Below are positions 1-11,309 of a stretch of DNA of 64,000 nucleotides, one piece after another. Under the pieces are notes generated by a model, which worked only from the letters and a program-made list of their open reading frames with translations, was not told where the DNA came from and ran no database searches. Position 1 is the first letter of the stretch. Every line of letters starts with the position of its first letter. Source of the stretch: Volutella citrinella (taxonomy: Eukaryota; Ascomycota; Sordariomycetes; Hypocreales; Nectriaceae); NCBI GenBank assembly GCA_034401135.1, contig JAWZSP010000004.1:682001-746000 (forward strand), in the 5' to 3' direction. The translations under genes and the position numbers were made by a program.

Positions 1-23
1 CTGGGTGAAGTCGTGCTGAATAT

Positions 24-1302
24 CTAGAGCAGTCTGCAGCGAACGATATTACCGTTAGAAATGCTATCTTCCACTAAGATTCGGGGGATACTCACGTCTT
101 GTAGCGCATTAATGGCCACTGGGTCATTTGAGAGATCATTGATAAGCTTCAAGAAGCCATCCGTCTCGAGAGCTTTCTTCGGGTCCGTATCAGTGAGACG
201 CAACAGGTTCTTGCTCGAAACGACGTTGGTCACATCGCTGTACTTCTGTCTCCGGATTTCGTCATACTTATCCAAGATGGCCGAGTCTGCCTTGTTTAGG
301 TGGATTCCATAAAGACAGGCGTCGCCTGCTAGAAGGAAGCGTCCTGAACGCATCGACTTGGCTAGGCGTTGGTGGATCTTATACGGACTGAAGTTGACGA
401 CACGGTACTGGTCAGGCTCGGGATGACCAGGAAGCATCGTCTTGAACTTCTTGGGCATCCGCTGGCGATACTCGTCATTCGACAGGCCCGTCTTCTCCCC
501 ATACGTGACTCGCCATAAACCATCTTTTGTGATTTTGGCGGCCATGAACCAGTGGTCGGGATCTATTATGAAGTTTGCATCCCCCCATCCAAACTTTTCA
601 AAATCATAGTAGGTCTGAGACAAATATCAGTCGAGCCATCGTTTTTGGGCGCTGAGACAAGCTTACGTTCGTAGCAACGATTTGTTTGTCCCACGTGTGG
701 CCTGGAAACTCCCAATTTCCAAACAACGTGCGCCTGATCTGGCTGTTGGCCCCATCACATCCAACAATGTAGTCGGCGCTGAGTTTCTTGACACCTGCTG
801 GAGTCTCGACGAACACCCAGGCTTTGTCAGCGTCTTGGCCCAGAGCGACGACTTTGTGCTCAAAAAGTATCTCTGCACTCTGTTGGAGGACCAGATGCTT
901 CCTCAGAATTTGGACGAGCTGATTGAGCGGCAGACAAGTCATACTCTCAGGGTCGTCTGTGAAGGATGTAGTATCCATCCCGGCAAGGCGGGTGCCATCG
1001 AGGGTTCGCCAGCAAATGCCGCTCGGGAAGAATCCTGTAGAGCGAAGGTCATGACCTACGCCAGCGCGGTTGAGCTCTCGCATCGCTGGTGCATTATAAT
1101 GCGTTGCTCGTGGGTTTTCGTCGAGGCCTCCACTCATCTCTATCACGGTGACGGGAATATCTGCTTTGGCAAGCATCAAAGCCAAGAGCAGGCCAGCAGG
1201 GCCAGCGCCAACGATGATGATCTACATGATGGTGGTGAGAGAAGTTGGCAAAACGAATGTTTTAGATCTCACCTTCTCGAGGCCGTTCTTTGGTGACGCC
1301 AT
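24..1302 (-). CDS. FAD-dependent aromatic hydroxylase (phenol/salicylate type), probably defective
   Basis: Three exons (1302-1273, 1221-667, 614-24) join in phase to 392 residues through introns of 51 and 52 bp. The protein opens with a Rossmann FAD motif (VGAGPAG, residues 14-20) and carries the mid-protein DG motif (GCDGANSQIRR), both typical of class A flavoprotein hydroxylases that use NAD(P)H and O2 to hydroxylate phenols. The third family motif, GD followed by P-x-x-G-x-G, is incomplete: residues 292-294 (GDA) run straight into CLYGIH, so roughly 24 residues that normally bind the FAD ribityl/pyrophosphate are missing, in frame. Flanking sequence on both sides remains family-like (KADSAILDKYDEIRRQKY follows). 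The gene faces away from the NmrA-like, dioxygenase and P450 genes and was probably part of the same aromatic module. Family assignment is firm; catalytic activity is doubtful. Confidence 0.85.
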
Positions 1303-1697
1303 CTTCTTTTTTTGATGCTTTGTCCACAATGAGGCAATCAAAGACTTTCAAACTTTATTACAATGCTTCAAGCAGCTGCACGATATCTTGTTCTCGTATT
1401 AATCAAGATACTAACCCCCAAAGGCAAACAGATTGCCATATTATTATCCAAAATAGTAAGTGGGGGATGCCCTGTCTGACTTTCGCAAGCCTCATTACCC
1501 CACGTAATGTCCCTCACACCTTCCTCTCTGTTTTTTCCCCCTACCCCACATTCGTGGAATTCATCATGCTGATGAATTTGTAGAGACACATCTGCTGCCA
1601 CCAAGTAAATATCGGCGGCAGGCATCAAACACACACGTTTCTGGCTGAAGTTGAGGGCTAGATCGCACATATTCGCACACAATCAGAGCAAAAAACC

Positions 1698-2691
1698 ATG
1701 CCTGCACTATCTATCGGCATCATTGGGCCTGCTGGCTTTGGAGGCTCATATTTGGCTTTGGAGCTTCTGAATCGGGGGCATCTTGTGCGTGGGATTTCGC
1801 GAAACCCCGAGAAACTGGGCCAACATAGCGCATACACTCCCCGTCCGATCGGCCTCGAAAAGTCATCGATAGAAGAAATTGCATCGGCCTTTTCGGGCCT
1901 TGATGTTCTTGTCAATGAGTACGGACCGCACACTGCGGGGGAAGGGGCGCTACAATATCGTGAGTCTTGATGTCAAGCTCAGCTGAGAATAATCTGGACA
2001 GCAGATGCTAATCCTCGAGCCAGAGCCTTTCCTTGAATTAACACGAAAGGTCGTTCTGGCTGTGAGAGAGAGCAAGGTTGACTACTTCATCATGGTTGGA
2101 GGCTGCGGATCTCTGTATCTGCCAGGAACGCGTCTGCGGACCTGCTCCGAGAGCAGAGAATGGTGGCTGGCATATAGGCGGGGAATCGCGAAAAGCCACG
2201 CGCACGTTGCATACATGGAAGAAAGGCTCGGGTCAATGGGAGCGGCCCTTCGCGAGTATCGTGATGCCTGGGCCGCAGTCCGGAATGGCACGGCGGACGC
2301 GGAGGTACGGCGCAAGATTGACGACTACGAGAAGGCCACACTCAGCAATGACAAGGCCATGGCCTTTGTGACTGCCTGTCGAACTTCGTTCATGTTTTTT
2401 GACGGCAACACATCTTTCCGTTGGACATACGTGTCCCCGTCAGCCCTGTATCGTCCGGGAAAGCGCACTGCCTCTTACGAGACGATCATGGACGAGTTGC
2501 CTCTCAAGCCGGCTCCAACTGGAGGAGACCCGAATGATTTAGAAGATCGGCTGCATGGGATATCCGTAGCCGACTTGGCCATTGCCATCGCGGACGAAGC
2601 TGAGAGTCAGCAGCGGGTTGGCAGGCATTGGAGCGCCTACGCTGACATGTCAGACGATACCCCTGCACCGTCATACGTAACGCTGTCATGA
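1698..2691 (+). CDS. NmrA-like NAD(P)-binding (atypical SDR) protein
   Basis: Two exons (1698-1959, 2024-2691) give 309 residues. The N-terminus IGIIGPAGFGGSYLALELLNRGH is a glycine-rich dinucleotide loop of the atypical short-chain dehydrogenase group, followed by an Arg at the end of strand 2 (RGISRNPEK) that suggests NADPH preference. The conserved strand preceding a glycine pair (YFIMVGGCGSLY) and a C-terminal substrate lobe match NAD(P)H-binding and NmrA-like proteins. The splice choice matters: the donor at 1960 is strong, the nearer acceptors at 2001 and 2004 break the frame, and the acceptor at 2022-2023 gives a clean phase-1 join and a 64-bp intron. It sits head-to-tail with the ring-cleavage dioxygenase, so reduction of a quinone or aldehyde intermediate is possible, but that role is inferred only from position. 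Confidence 0.82.
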
Positions 2692-3066
2692 GAGTTAGAT
2701 AGGAATCACTCGCTCCAGCTTCGTTGGCTTGATTAACTGCTGGGACCTGGGCTTAGTGCTTAGATTTCCGATGCTCTTTCCTTTTCAGCACATTGCTCCA
2801 TTAGATGTCTGTGAACTACTCGCCAGGCGACATTCAGTACGTAGATAACCATGATATCCAGCCCACCCCGTCACCAACGAGACAAAATGAAGCGTGGAAT
2901 CATGACCCCGCAACATCATTCCCCACATATCAACAGTGGGGGATATTACATATAGGTAAGACCCCTTCTCTTCTGAGTCTTGGAAGAAGAAGGCTTGAGG
3001 CGTAACTGCGCCGTGCCGTCTCCCTTCTTGTGGATCTTACGCACTATGACACATTATCCTCCCACG
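2692..3066. other. Intergenic, promoter of dioxygenase
   Basis: This stretch separates two plus-strand genes. A 6-bp inverted repeat (CCCCAC at 2921-2926, GTGGGG at 2936-2941) lies about 125 bp before the preferred dioxygenase start. A short open frame from 2805 has no family resemblance and is not called. Confidence 0.5.
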
Positions 3067-4096
3067 ATGACTTCCTCGCTCCCCAAGCTCCAAGACCTCA
3101 CCTCCGACAACATCACGGACAATGTGATTCGAATCAATAGCCAGGCGCCTGACCTACGACTCAAGTACGTCCTTGAGCGATTGGTGTCACATTTACACGA
3201 CTTTGCGCGGGAAATTCGTTTAAGCACCTCGGAGTGGAATGCTGGGATTCAGTTTCTAACTCAAGTTGGCCAAATCTGCACCGACGTCCGTCAGGAGTTC
3301 ATTCTTCTGTCAGACGTCCTCGGCCTATCTCTTCTTGTGGACAGTATCGATCATCCTAAGCCGGAACAAGCCACTGAAGGAACGGTTCTTGGACCCTTTC
3401 ATGTTCATGATGCCCCAGTCATCAATTCGGGTGGGAGCATTTCGCACGATGCTGATGGAGAACCTTGCTTGGTAACCTGCTCCGTGAGAGACAGCGATGG
3501 CAACCCGATTCCCGCAGTTAAGGTCGACATTTGGGAAACCGATAGCCACGGGTTTTATGACGTTCAGTACACGCCTGGAGGGGCCCCTGATGGCCGATGT
3601 GTGATTGAGAGTGACATTGACGGCCAGTTTTGGTTCTCTGCCATCCTACCAGTTCCCTACCCAATCCCGCACGATGGACCCGTCGGTAAATTACTTTCAA
3701 AGCTCAAGAGACACCCTTTCCGACCGAGTCATATGCATTTCATGTTTGAGAAGGCAGGCTACGACCATCTCATCACGTAAGCCGTCATAATTCAGTCTCC
3801 AGCATCTGTGCTAATATCTAGCCAGGTCCCTCTTCATCAAAGACTCGCTCTATGAGTCTTCAGATGCGGTATTTGGTGTCAAAAGCTCTCTTGTTGTTGA
3901 ACCAACCACCATCAGCTTGGAGGAAGCAGATCGGTATGGTTGCAAGGCGGGAATGAAACGCATTTCATACAATTTCGTTCTTGTTTCCGAAGATCAGGTG
4001 CAATCTCTCCGGCAGCGCAATGCTGAAGAAGCCATTGAGAAGCTTGGCCTTAGTTTGAAGGTGGTTGATGGTCTCCCAGTCCCTGATGTAGACTAG
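3067..4096 (+). CDS. Intradiol ring-cleavage dioxygenase (hydroxyquinol/catechol 1,2-dioxygenase type)
   Basis: Exons 3067-3776 and 3826-4096 join across a 49-bp intron into 326 residues. The first 100 residues match the helical dioxygenase N-terminal dimerisation domain, and the rest is the beta-rich catalytic domain. The four expected non-heme Fe(III) ligands are visible: Tyr164 (GFYDVQY), Tyr198 (PVPYPIPHDGP), His222 and His224 (RPSHMHF). The family cleaves catechol or 1,2,4-trihydroxybenzene between the two hydroxylated carbons, giving a muconate or maleylacetate. An upstream in-frame ATG at 3046 would add seven residues; I prefer 3067 because family members begin close to this point. The gene lies between the NmrA-like and P450 genes, which supports a role in degrading an aromatic compound, perhaps a plant phenolic. 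The exact substrate cannot be read from the sequence. Confidence 0.9.
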
Positions 4097-4650
4097 GGCA
4101 TGAATAGATGAGAGGTGCTTCAGTAAATCCGCTGCTAAAGCTTAGTATGCTGCGGCTAGGAATATATTTCTTATGTCTTAAAAGTGTTTTCTAGAGATTG
4201 ACTAGGCGGACATCTATTTCGCCAACAGGAGACACTCGATTTCATGTACTATTGCTGCATCAGGGCTGCACGTAGGTAATCACACTAATAGATGCAATTT
4301 CCCAGCCTTCTGAGGAAGCCAGCTTCCGTTCAAATTTCCTTTGCTATCGAAGAAGGCCATCGAACTGTGATGCATCTGTTATATCCTGTAAACCTCATTT
4401 CAAATGATTCAAGGCGCGCGTCGTGTAGTCATAGCCCTTGGGGTGGCCTTGACGCTCCTCGGTCTTTCAATAGCTTCCCACCCCTCGACCAAAGCTCTGT
4501 TGATGACGCCAATCTCCGTGGGTAGATGGCAAAGTGGCTGTTCGATTTGGAGAGGAAATCGTCGCCTGGAGAGGCGGTCGAACTGGGAAAGTGGAGTGAC
4601 TCCCCACGCGAACCAGATCCCGCCTAAAACCCCCTCGTCTCCACTCGCCA

Positions 4651-4662
4651 TCACACGTGTGA
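4651..4662. promoter_or_regulatory. 12-bp perfect palindrome with CACGTG E-box core
   Basis: TCACACGTGTGA equals its own reverse complement and centres on CACGTG, the classic bHLH (Cbf1/Pho4/SREBP-like) core. It is about 180 bp upstream of the P450 start. Binding is inferred from the motif alone. Confidence 0.5.
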
Positions 4663-4697
4663 GGGGGGCGGGGATTGGGGGTAGGGGGGCGGTTGGG
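4663..4697 (+). promoter_or_regulatory. Potential G-quadruplex motif
   Basis: Four G-tracts of 6, 4, 5 and 6 bases (4663-4668, 4670-4673, 4677-4681, 4684-4689) are separated by loops of only 1-3 bases, with another GGG at 4695. This satisfies the usual quadruplex pattern on the plus (non-template) strand about 150 bp before the P450 start. Confidence 0.55.
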
Positions 4698-4840
4698 AAT
4701 AATCCTGGGGGTATGGGTGTGGGATACGGACTTTATTACCTTGTTGCGCATTAGGTATCTTTTCTAGTTGTAGTTGGAATACACCTGTCACTCTCCTTAT
4801 TCTAAGACTTACAGCTGGCCGCTGACTTGTCACCTCCATC

Positions 4841-6706
4841 ATGTCGCAGACGACGACTTTACGAAAGCTCGGTCTGCTTGCAGAACAGCAGCCGCTGTTG
4901 CTGTCGGTAGCTCTCATATGTTTGTCACTGGCATATTTTGTTCGCAAAGTCATTCTTCTACGACGGCCAATTCCTGGCATCCCATACAATGTCGACGCCG
5001 CATCACGGTTTCTCGGCGACATTCCTGACATTCAGGGAGCGCCAAATGCACAAGCTTGGTTTGCAACTCACGCAGCTAAACACAAGTCGCCCGTGTCACA
5101 AATATTTTTAAACCCCTTTGGAAAGCCAATCGTCGTCGTGGCTGATCCCTGGGAAGCACTTGATGTTGTATCTAGGCGCACGAAGGAGTTTGATCGAAGT
5201 TTGTGGGGTACGGGTCACTTCACCCCAGTTATGCCCGAGCATCATATCACTCTCCAAAGTCACCATGCCCAATTCAAACACAACAAGCAGCTTGTCAGGG
5301 ACCTCATGACACCCTCTTTCCTTCACGAAGTAGGTTTTCTCATATGTCAGTCATTTGGATTAGCCACGGGCGGCGTTGATTCAAGCATAGGTTTCTGCTC
5401 CGGTGATATACCAGAAATACTTGATGCTATTCGATCTTCTGCATCGCAAGGCTCAGTTGGCAGGTGGAAGACCATTCGATGCAAGCAAAGATGTCCACGA
5501 TGCATCACTCGATATCATCATCAGCATCTCGTTTGGCCTCGACGACGAGAACTCCCAGTTGAAGAAGCAGCTTCAGCACGTCAAAGCGAAACAAGGATCT
5601 ATCACGAATGCCACCGGAGGAGCAGAGGATGTGTTTGAGTTTGAAGACATTCCTCTACAAGATGACCTCTCAGCATTCTCTGTTCTTGCCGACAGCGTAT
5701 TCGGCTCGTTAGAGTCACCCGTCCCGGCGGTATATAACCTCCTTAACAAATTTCTATCCCCAACCCTAAAACGGGCAATCGCTGCTACTAAGAACATAAG
5801 AGACCGCGAGGTTGCGAAGAGCCTGGCTAGAAGGGGTACGGGCCAGGCAAAGTGCGCGATGGACCAACTACTTACTCGAGAGGATGCAATGGCAGCCAGT
5901 GAGGGCAGGAAGCCCAATTACTACTCTGAAGCTATCAGAAGTGAGGTGAGTAAACATACTGATATCATTCACTCTTCTCATTTCACTAAGCGCTGAGAAT
6001 ATCCCAGCTCATCGGTTATCTTTTGGCTGGCCACGAAACGACATCGACAGAGCTCCGTTGGGGTATGAAATACATGACAGACTTACAGGATATCCAAAAC
6101 ACTCTCCGCAACGCCCTCTATAAGGCTCATCCACTAGCTAAAGAAGAGTGTCGAGTCCCAACTCTGGCTGAGATCATCAAAACGCCTGTCCAATACCTGG
6201 AAGCGTTCATCGAAGAGTGTATGCGGGTCACTGCTACTGCCCCTACCTTATTTCGCGAGGCTATGTGCGATACACAAGTTCTTGGCCACAGTATCCCAAA
6301 GGGAACAACGGTTATATTCCTTGGGAACGGCCCTGGTGTTTTGTTACCTCGCATACCCACGGATGAGGGACTGGGGACAAAGGCTGGTGCACCGTACAAG
6401 CAACAATTTCGAACCTTTGACGAGTTTGATATTGCGAAATTTCGACCCGAGAGATGGCTTGTCACTCAAGGCGAGGAGAAAGTCTTTGATTCGAATGCTG
6501 GCCCATCATTGGGGTTTGGTAGTGGTCCCCGCGGTTGCTTTGGAAAGAGATTGGCCATGTTAAAGATGAGGATCTACTTTACTCTTGTTGTCTGGTCGTT
6601 TGAGATTCTTCCTCTTCCTCCAGCTTTGTTCAACTACGAGGACAAAATGGCATTGGCGCGGGTACCCAAGGATGTTCTCCTCAAGCTACAGAAAATTGCC
6701 TATTAA
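4841..6706 (+). CDS. Cytochrome P450 monooxygenase
   Basis: Three exons (4841-5329, 5391-5945, 6008-6706) join at phase 0 into 580 residues. A hydrophobic anchor (about residues 18-36) followed by a basic and Pro-rich hinge (RRPIPGIPY) marks an ER-bound microsomal enzyme. The oxygen-activation helix (AGHETTS, 354-360), the ExxR pair (EECMR, Glu418/Arg421), the PERW segment (495-498) and the heme loop (FGSGPRGCFGKR, Cys525 as thiolate ligand) are all present and in order. Length is normal for a long fungal P450. It is co-directional with the dioxygenase and NmrA-like genes, so it may hydroxylate or dealkylate the same aromatic substrate, although a separate role is equally possible. No CYP family number can be given with confidence. 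Confidence 0.92.
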
Positions 6707-7314
6707 AGGGAACGTATCAAGAGGGTTCTAGCTTGCGAGTGCGTTAATGAGGGGTATAGAAGAATATGTTTACAAACAAGAATCTACGGCGAATCGGTGC
6801 TATTGATCGTGCATCACTGGTGGCGTTGGCAGGCGGCGTGTCTCGGGCTTGTGACGCCCCCGACACGGAGCCTTTAGAGCCTCATCTACCATGCGTTAGC
6901 CCCATGTCACTGAAAGCCGCAGGCCGTAATAATCCGTTGGTAACACCACTCTAGGGTTGCATTTCAGCTGAGATTGTAGCAAGGCTTGGCGCCAACGCCA
7001 CCCCGTCGGTATTGGTCCCGAGCTGATCATGCGCTCCCTCCACTGCATAGCTGCAGCAACAAAGCCCCCTCCTGTAGCTGTTTGCCTACTCAAATTTGGG
7101 TCGCCTCGCCAAGGCGACTCTGGATGCCTTCGGCGCTTGCGTCACCAGCGCACGCCGCTGCCCCCGCGACGCGCGAGTTGCCCCACTACCATGCGTTGCG
7201 GTTGCGCATTACTCCGAGGCAGACTCGCCTTTTGGCGTCATTACATCATTGGGCGTTTCCCTCCGTCGCCTTGTATCAGCCTAGAAAGTGTCAATCCCGT
7301 CAAGACAAAATCGC
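6707..7314. other. Intergenic with GC-rich, hairpin-prone stretch
   Basis: No gene is seen. From about 6960 to 7290 the sequence is GC-rich and contains short inverted repeats, such as GTCGCC/GGCGAC around 7097-7115. It might be an old repeat relic, but no terminal repeats or coding motifs support that. Confidence 0.4.
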
Positions 7315-8831
7315 ATGGGGAAAACACAACCGCAAAATCTCTCTTCCCACGAACCCTCGAATCTTCAATATCTCAACGAAATAGACTCTCTTAACAGAGA
7401 TGAACCCTATGAAAACGGCCCGCAGATACGTCTCGAGGGCCACATCCTCTTACTGGGATGCATGCGACTGTTCCAAATTTGGACCGAACCCCGACATTGC
7501 TGGAATTGGGGTAATATCCCCTCAGCCTCCATTTTGGATCCAACTGACAGGGCTCAGGTCATCATCTCCTTCATAACCTCGGCTGGACTTGCTCTTTCCA
7601 GCACTTGTCTTTATCTTTTTCTGGTCCGTTCTGGGCGGCTTCCCCTCGGACCCCTCAACAGCGATGCAGCCCAGGTTGGGCGAGAGGGCCGTCCAGCCGC
7701 TGAACAGCACCTGAACCCCATCGATGGATACCTGCGGGAGAACATATGCGCCCCTGTTGTCATCTATCTCCAAAGGTTTCCCTGGATAAAACTACGCATC
7801 CAAAAAATCCGGATGGCATTGTTTTCCTTTGTCATGGCGCTTGCTGATATGCAGCTTGCCACGGGGATTGCCATGCTTAGTGTTGCTATATACAAGCTTC
7901 ACCGTGGCAGTATCTCGGTTTACCATTTCAGCATGGTGTCTAATCTGGCTTGGTTTAGTAGCAACACACATCTTCTCGCTCTCCTTGCAATCCGAGTAGA
8001 GGTTGTTGGAAGCCATAAAGCAAGACACCGCTGGCAATACCCAGCACAGAGAGGCTGGACGAGAGGTCAGAGAGCCAGAGCAGCTTTTGGTCGAGGAGGA
8101 GATGCCATCGTCCGTCTTATCTGCATGCTCATTCTAGCAGCTCTCCTGCTCTACTCCTCATACATGAGTGGAGCGGCTGGATGGGGCGATCATTATGATT
8201 GTCCAGCCAACTGTGCAATCGGATTACCAAGAGGAAATACCTCTCCTCACTGGATGGTGTTGGACTATGTGATGGTTCTGCAGGCGTATCCATCGAGATG
8301 CCTGGCTCTGTGTCCTCCTGTTGGTCGTTGGTGGCTGGATAAGTTCCGCCATCGGCTTATTGACTACGAAGCCGTTGAAGAGGATAAAAGACGTCCTCTT
8401 CCCCTCTGGCGCAGGCTCTGTGTCTGGATCTACTACTTCTACATGTCCGAGACTACCTCTGTTCTGGGAGATGGGTTCTTGTGGTTTGGTTTGGGCCTGT
8501 ATTGGACACTGGGGGACAGAAGTAATGTCCATAGCTGGACCGATGTCGATGTCACTGATGAGAACGACATTGAGGGCTTTGGGCAACTCATGCCAATTTT
8601 ACTGCTGGGCATACCTTTCCTGCAGTTCTTGCATTCATATTGTGGTAAGTACGCTATTACCTTTCGGCGAGAGTCGACGTATTTTGCTAACAAGCCATCC
8701 TATGTGCAGAACAATCCAGGGAGGAGCAAAGAGCACCAGAATTGATCCAGGGAATACAACACGAAATATCCAAGGAGGCCCTTAAAGGACGAATACTGAT
8801 ACAGAGGAGGCCAAGGACGAAAACAATCTAA
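7315..8831 (+). CDS. Multi-pass membrane protein, fungal, function unknown
   Basis: Exons 7315-8644 and 8710-8831 give 483 residues; the terminal intron has a canonical GTAAGT donor and CAG acceptor. The start is the first ATG in the frame (MGKTQPQNLSS). At least six hydrophobic stretches occur, including VIISFITSAGLALSSTCLYLFL, MALFSFVMALADMQLATGIA, NLAWFSSNTHLLALLAI, IVRLICMLILAALLLYSSYM and FLWFGLGLYWTLG. A long hydrophilic loop lies between the first and second. The pattern HFSMVSNLAWFSSNTHL recurs in many uncharacterised Sordariomycete membrane proteins, where it sits in the middle of the membrane bundle. No enzymatic or transporter signature is recognisable. The C-terminal exon is basic (IQRRPRTKTI) and probably cytosolic. 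Confidence 0.8.
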
Positions 8832-9070
8832 GCAAAGACAGCGGGAGGAATATTAATGAAGGCTCCTGGGGTGAATCAACTAGAGCTAGCAAGCGAATTA
8901 GATGTATATCAGAGCCGAGTGTTCCAAATACGATATAGATATAGACACAAGACTTGATAAAGGTAGATTACAATTCAATTACAATTCTAAAGTATATGTT
9001 GAAATCATCGTCCCCCAATTGCCCACGGAGGATCAAGGATCAAGCCAAACAGTTAGGAGCTCCAGAAGGC

Positions 9071-11309
9071 TCAGACCTTACAATTTGAGCCAGGTGATGT
9101 CCTCTTGATTATGTCGGCGGCCTATTTCTTGTTAGCAGCTTCACATTTATTCTGTCAAACCAACGTACCTTTTCCGCGAGGGCAAATACCGTGGCTGTGG
9201 TGTGCGCCGCCGGGAGCAGAGGAATGACGCTCGCATCAACAACACGAAGTCCTTTGACACCGTGCACCTGAAGTTTCTCGTTTACGACACCACCCTCGTC
9301 GCGGCGACCAATCTTGCAAGACCCGACTGGATGGTAAAAAGTCCGAACGTTGTCGCGGATGAACTTCTCCAGGGCCTCGTTACTCGTCGACGCCGCCCCC
9401 GGCGCCTTCTCAACCAACTTGAGTGACTTCATCGCCTCAGAAGCCGCCATCTTGCGAACAAAACGGATGCCTTCTGTCAGCAGAGTAACATCCAGCGGGT
9501 TACGCAGGAACCCAGAGTCCGCAACCGGGCCATCAAAGATGTCGGATGAGACTGGCCGGATGCTTCCGCGCGAGAAGGGGTGTTCCAGGCCCAGCTTGAA
9601 GGTGCCGGCGTCAAAGATGAGCTCAATCATGCCAGACTTCTCGCTACTCATCTTGCTTGTGAGTACTTTGAACTGTTTGGCGTATCCCTTGATGATTTCC
9701 TGCGGACAATCCTTGGGAAGATGATTGAGTCCCCCCTGGCTAATGGCCTTTGCCACAAGGTCGCCAACATTGGCGCCTTTGAAAAGAGGAAGAGGCACGT
9801 AGACAAGGGCATCGTCGCCTGGCGAAACCAGAGGACCCTGCTTCTTTGTGTCGTAGAGAGCTCTTGACTCAGCGTAGAATGTTGCGTTGTTGGTCAGGTT
9901 GCCCCAAACCATCGGTGAGTTGGCGGCAGTGACTGTGTCTCGTTAGCAGCCATGGCGTCGAGAGTGACAATGCAACCTACTATCGAAGGGCAGTTCAACC
10001 AGCGGGTGGTCTTGGAAGTTGTGACCGACGCTGGGCAAGTCGACGATGGTCTTCACGCCAAGCTTTGAGAGGACTGTCTTGTCTCCGATTCCTGAGACTT
10101 GCAGGATAACGGGGGATCCAAAAGTACCGGCTGACAGGATAACTTCCTTCTTGACGGTAACAGTGCGTCGTTCTGCGCCCTTGGAGGCCGCAAACTAGGG
10201 TCGTGCTCGCTTAGCAACTGGTCGCCCGTTGCAACTTGGATATGATTGACTCACCTCGACGCCCGTCACGCGAGATCCCTTCTCCAGGAGAAGGCGGGTG
10301 ACTTGATGCCCGGCGATGAGCTCCAAGTTCTTCCTGCCCTTGACCGGCTCAAAGTACGCCTCCTGGGCAGAGCATCGTGTCTGAGTCTTGGGATCGAGGT
10401 TATGAGGAACGTAGTATGCGCCGGGGACTTCGCCGTCCGCGTGGTCCTTGGCAAAGGGAATTCCAAGCTCCTGGGCAGCCTTCACAAGTGTCTCTGCGGG
10501 TCGCTCAGTTGTTAGCCGACGAGCCGGAATAAGGGATTTCAGGGTCTCGCACTCGTCAAGGGCCAGAAAAATGAGGAGTATGTGGCCTGGACGGGTCCGT
10601 TGGATCCGTGAACTGAGGCGTCGAAGCCGATGTCGTGTTCGCTCTTGATTTCTTCGGTAGCCGGGATGAAAGTTTCCGACTTTTTAGAGAGTGTCAGCGC
10701 ATCAAGGAACCACCGATGGTATGGTATGTGCGAAGTACCTTTCTAAAGTAAGGGAGCATTCCCTTCCAGTCCCAATCCTTCAGACCAAGCAATCCCCAGT
10801 TGTTGTAGTCAGACTGTGTTCCTCGGTCGAAGACAATTCGATTTAGCTTGGTGGAACCGCCGACGATTTTGCCTTGGGAGATGGACACGTTGTGCCCGTT
10901 GGTGTATTCGGATTCGATGTAGGTGTAGTTCCAGTCGTATTTGGTGAACATGGCTCCACCAGAAAAGGCCGGAATGGTGACAATGTCTTCTTTCTTGTCA
11001 CTTCATGTAGACTCAGCACGTGTTTCACCGAACCCCCCACACTTAGGATTGACTTACAAGTCGCCTGCCTCGATCACAAGGACCTTGTGCTCTGTTTGAA
11101 GTTGGGTTAGCCGAGCCTAGAGAGTAATAGTGCAAGTCGGACCTACTGGGATTTTCCGACAGCCTATTAGCTACTGTGAGCCCAGCAGGGCCTGCTCCAA
11201 CAACGACATAATCGTATTCAGACGATGCGGTGGAATCCGGGCTCTCGTATGGCGATGCCACGACAGCGCTTGCGTAGAGCGCTACCAAGGCGGCGTGAAA
11301 CATAACCAT
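9071..11309 (-). CDS. Secreted GMC oxidoreductase (aryl-alcohol/choline oxidase-like)
   Basis: Eight exons (11309-11147, 11091-11058, 11000-10739, 10679-10553, 10493-10255, 10194-9981, 9932-9169, 9121-9071) join in phase to 617 residues; exon 2 is only 34 nt. A signal peptide (MVMFHAALVALYASAVVASP) is followed by the FAD loop VVVGAGPAGLTVANRL and the GMC signature IVGGSTKLNRIVFDRG. The second signature, SAGTFGSPVILQVSGIG, comes later, then the catalytic His region YHPVGSCKIG and the closing DASVIPLLPAAHTTATVFALAEK with its second active-site His. The enzyme should oxidise an alcohol or sugar outside the cell and yield H2O2. The last intron (9168-9122) is easily overlooked because the frame stays open through it; splicing restores the family-typical end AADIIKR. 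The substrate is not predictable. Confidence 0.9.

Larger units (their letters stand above)
4097..4840. other. Intergenic, P450 promoter with palindrome and G-tracts
   Basis: This 744-bp stretch holds the dioxygenase 3' end and the P450 promoter. It contains a 12-bp palindrome (4651-4662) and a run of closely spaced G-tracts (4663-4697), listed separately. Confidence 0.6.

Noticed and set aside
2805..3005. 66-codon frame before the dioxygenase
   Set aside because: No homology signal, and it lies in the promoter.
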